Shown: positions 6,455 through 7,781 of the stretch, piece by piece
Position numbering within the stretch: the first letter of the stretch is position 1
Layout: each line of letters opens with the position of its first letter
Source: an uncultured Hyphomonadaceae bacterium
Lineage (GTDB): Bacteria > Pseudomonadota > Alphaproteobacteria > Caulobacterales > Hyphomonadaceae
Assembly: GCA_937873805.1 (NCBI GenBank)
Contig: CALMWO010000143.1
Coordinates: forward strand, 1-7,781
Direction: 5' to 3'
Length of the DNA: 7,781 nucleotides
Program-made: the position numbers and the translations under genes
The notes under the pieces: model-generated
Told to the model about the DNA's origin: nothing
Databases searched by the model: none
The model's input: the letters and a program-made list of their open reading frames with translations, nothing else

Positions 6455-7288
6455 CTACTGCTTCTGGCGTGATGACGCGCGCTTGCCGCCGGCATTCAGA
6501 TCGGGCCGAACGTGAAAGCGCGCACCCTCATAGCTCATTACGTAGGGCGGCACAGGCTTGACCTTGTAAAGCGCCGCAAGTTGAGAGGGTAGCAGAACCT
6601 TGCTGCGCAGTCCTTCGATGACGGGCCGTCGTTCCTGCGCCTTGAGCATCCGCGAAAGCTTCAGGTCCAAGTGCATGAAGGCGTCTAGCCCATGCTTTTC
6701 GGCGGTGTGGATGTGAAAGGCATCAAACGAATTGTCTGCGCCCAGCACTTTCACAAGCGAGACGAACGGTTCTTCGGTGCAGGCGTTGATGCGGGCTTGC
6801 TGCATCTGCATCGCCACATCGCGGGGATGCACCAATGCATCCAACCTCACATTGTCGATGCGTTCGGGCCGAACGCGGAACACCGACAAGTCGTCCCGCC
6901 CGCCGCCGCGATGAAGGCTCGGTGGAAACCGCCATAGTTCAGTGTCCAATTCGCCAGACGTGAACGGTGCCAGAAGCTTCTCGTTGAACAGCCTGCCGAG
7001 CGGTGCAAGGAAGCAGATTTCGCGATACAGTTCGCTGGTGTCGTCCCTGGCGTGGATGGGAACTCGCGCACTGTAGCCGCTTTCCAGGCCAGGAATGCGA
7101 CTAAGCCGGCCGTTCGAGATCCACCTAGTTTCATGCGTGACGCTGTTGGTGAAGACCGAGGTGTCAATCAGGATGCGCGGCGTCGGGCTGCGCCGTAGCA
7201 TATGCCGAGCCCGCCCGATGGCTGCCCACATCAGCATCCGCGCGCCATAGACCACGACCTTGCGACGCCACGGAGAAAGGCCCCTCAC
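6455..7288 (-). CDS. PIN-like domain nuclease protein
   Basis: The 277-residue protein has features of PIN-domain RNases, metal-dependent enzymes that cut RNA and act as toxins or processing nucleases. A first strand with acidic residue, ILIDTSVF (Asp42), and a later block DAFHIHTAEKHGLDAF followed by LDLKLS (Asp189, Asp208) resemble the classic PIN arrangement of one N-terminal and two C-terminal aspartates. The middle acidic residue is less certain (Glu86, Glu90, Glu113 or Glu117). The Asp42-Asp189 spacing and total length exceed a typical 120-150 residue PIN toxin, with a basic 37-residue N-terminal extension, a long insert and a Lys/Arg-rich tail. The GTG start at 7288 overlaps the stop of the HEPN-like gene as GTGA, which fixes the start and implies coupled translation. 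The exact family is not recognised; the call rests on motif reading. Confidence 0.6.
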   Translation of the reverse strand: MRGLSPWRRKVVVYGARMLMWAAIGRARHMLRRSPTPRILIDTSVFTNSVTHETRWISNGRLSRIPGLESGYSARVPIHARDDTSELYREICFLAPLGRLFNEKLLAPFTSGELDTELWRFPPSLHRGGGRDDLSVFRVRPERIDNVRLDALVHPRDVAMQMQQARINACTEEPFVSLVKVLGADNSFDAFHIHTAEKHGLDAFMHLDLKLSRMLKAQERRPVIEGLRSKVLLPSQLAALYKVKPVPPYVMSYEGARFHVRPDLNAGGKRASSRQKQ

Positions 7289-7781
7289 GTTTCAGCCCCG
7301 ATGCGGGCTGACAGCCAACCGCGTATGCCAAAAATCAGGCTGTCCTGTTCATTGGGGTAATACATGAAGTCAGTAGCGGCTTCCGTGAGCGGTGCGCCGG
7401 CCGCTGCCCACGTAGCACCACGCGCAGCGACTTCTGCATCTGTCAGTTCCCTATTCACTTCGTAGGGATATCGACCGCGCGTGAATGCGTATTCCCACGC
7501 TGCCAGAGCATGTTCGATGATGGCTAGGTTGGCTAAACCTGGATTGCGCGGCCCTGCAAGGTTCAGCACTTCAGCACGTGTCGCTGGCGACAACGCCTGC
7601 CAAAGCGCCAGATAGTTGTGACCAAACGCGCGGCCGTCTATCCCGCTCTCGACAAGCCCAACTGCCTTCATCAGAATTTCCATCGACAGCGTCGAAAGGA
7701 TGTGCTGGCCATCACCGCTGGAGTCCAGCATTTCGGCGAGAATGGTTGCGTCTTCTGCCAGCCCGAGAGCGTAGCTGCGCA
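7285..7781 (-). CDS. HEPN-like domain protein (partial, start beyond the window)
   Basis: The frame stays open to the right edge, so an internal ATG at 7731 is probably not the start: the 16 codons before it (YALGLAEDATILAE) continue the same helix. 164 residues are visible. A helix with STLSMEILMKA followed by FGHNYLALWQAL matches the pattern of small all-helical HEPN proteins (acidic-lysine helix, then GHxLxxLW). A third helix, HALAAWEYAF, leads into TRGRYPYE, also common in that group. HEPN proteins are RNases or RNase-associated partners in toxin-antitoxin, abortive-infection and CRISPR systems. The catalytic R-x(4-6)-H motif is not visible, so this copy may be non-catalytic, for example a partner or inhibitor of the PIN-like protein encoded next. 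The two genes overlap by 4 bases and form an operon. Its promoter lies outside the window. Confidence 0.5.
   Translation of the reverse strand, partial: RSYALGLAEDATILAEMLDSSGDGQHILSTLSMEILMKAVGLVESGIDGRAFGHNYLALWQALSPATRAEVLNLAGPRNPGLANLAIIEHALAAWEYAFTRGRYPYEVNRELTDAEVAARGATWAAAGAPLTEAATDFMYYPNEQDSLIFGIRGWLSARIGAET
7293..7310 (-). promoter_or_regulatory. Hairpin over the ribosome-binding region of the PIN-like gene
   Basis: On the transcript (minus strand) CAGCCC, a 6-base loop and GGGCTG form a perfect 6-bp stem ending 4 bases before the GTG start. The only SD-like G-run (GGGG) is mostly inside the stem. Ribosomes finishing the HEPN-like gene would open it, so it may tie PIN-like synthesis to HEPN-like translation. 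The function is inferred. Confidence 0.35.

Noticed and set aside
6275..6472. 65-codon + strand ORF after the repeat
   Set aside because: Poor ribosome site, no recognisable motif, and its end overlaps the convergent PIN-like gene.
6217..6495. 92-codon - strand ORF toward the dusA core
   Set aside because: Starts inside the PIN-like gene in another frame and has low-complexity Ala/Ser/Arg composition typical of a chance frame.

Overview
The window is GC-rich with a strong bias for G or C at third codon positions. Bacterial hybrid NRPS/PKS genes, tight start/stop overlaps and a dusA attachment sequence together suggest a proteobacterium, most likely an alphaproteobacterium. That assignment is inference; there is no rRNA or other marker gene.

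Left part (1-5982, + strand): a two-gene assembly line. The first gene is an NRPS protein with an adenylation domain and a carrier domain (A-PCP) whose binding-pocket residues fit glycine. It overlaps by 8 bases a complete single-module type I PKS (KS-AT-KR-ACP) with a malonyl-type AT and intact KR catalytic residues. Together they would load glycine, add two carbons from malonyl-CoA and reduce the ketone, giving a 4-amino-3-hydroxybutyryl unit on the last carrier. The first ~57 bases do not read as NRPS. They encode a TldD/PmbA-like stretch fused in frame to the adenylation domain, so the NRPS lacks its N-terminal A-domain region and any condensation domain. The PKS has no release domain, and the gene coupled behind it (TTG start, perfect AGGAGG) stops after 24 codons. 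The cluster therefore looks cut at both ends.

Middle part (5983-6454): no intact gene. At about 6158-6187 a short reading frame encodes RRFSVAPMM, the conserved N-terminal signature of tRNA-dihydrouridine synthase A (dusA). The rest of DusA is missing. The 5' end of dusA is a known integration target for genomic islands, so this is read as an island junction (att core). A tandem GTCACACTG repeat follows 43 bases later, and the remaining ~200 bases hold nothing recognisable.

Right part (6455-7781, - strand): a two-gene operon entering from beyond the right edge. The upstream gene encodes a HEPN-like protein (partial in the window). It overlaps by 4 bases (GTGA) a 277-residue PIN-like nuclease protein. 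A small hairpin sits over the ribosome-binding region of the PIN gene. The pair resembles an RNA-targeting defence or toxin-antitoxin type cargo of an island, but I cannot name a described system for it.
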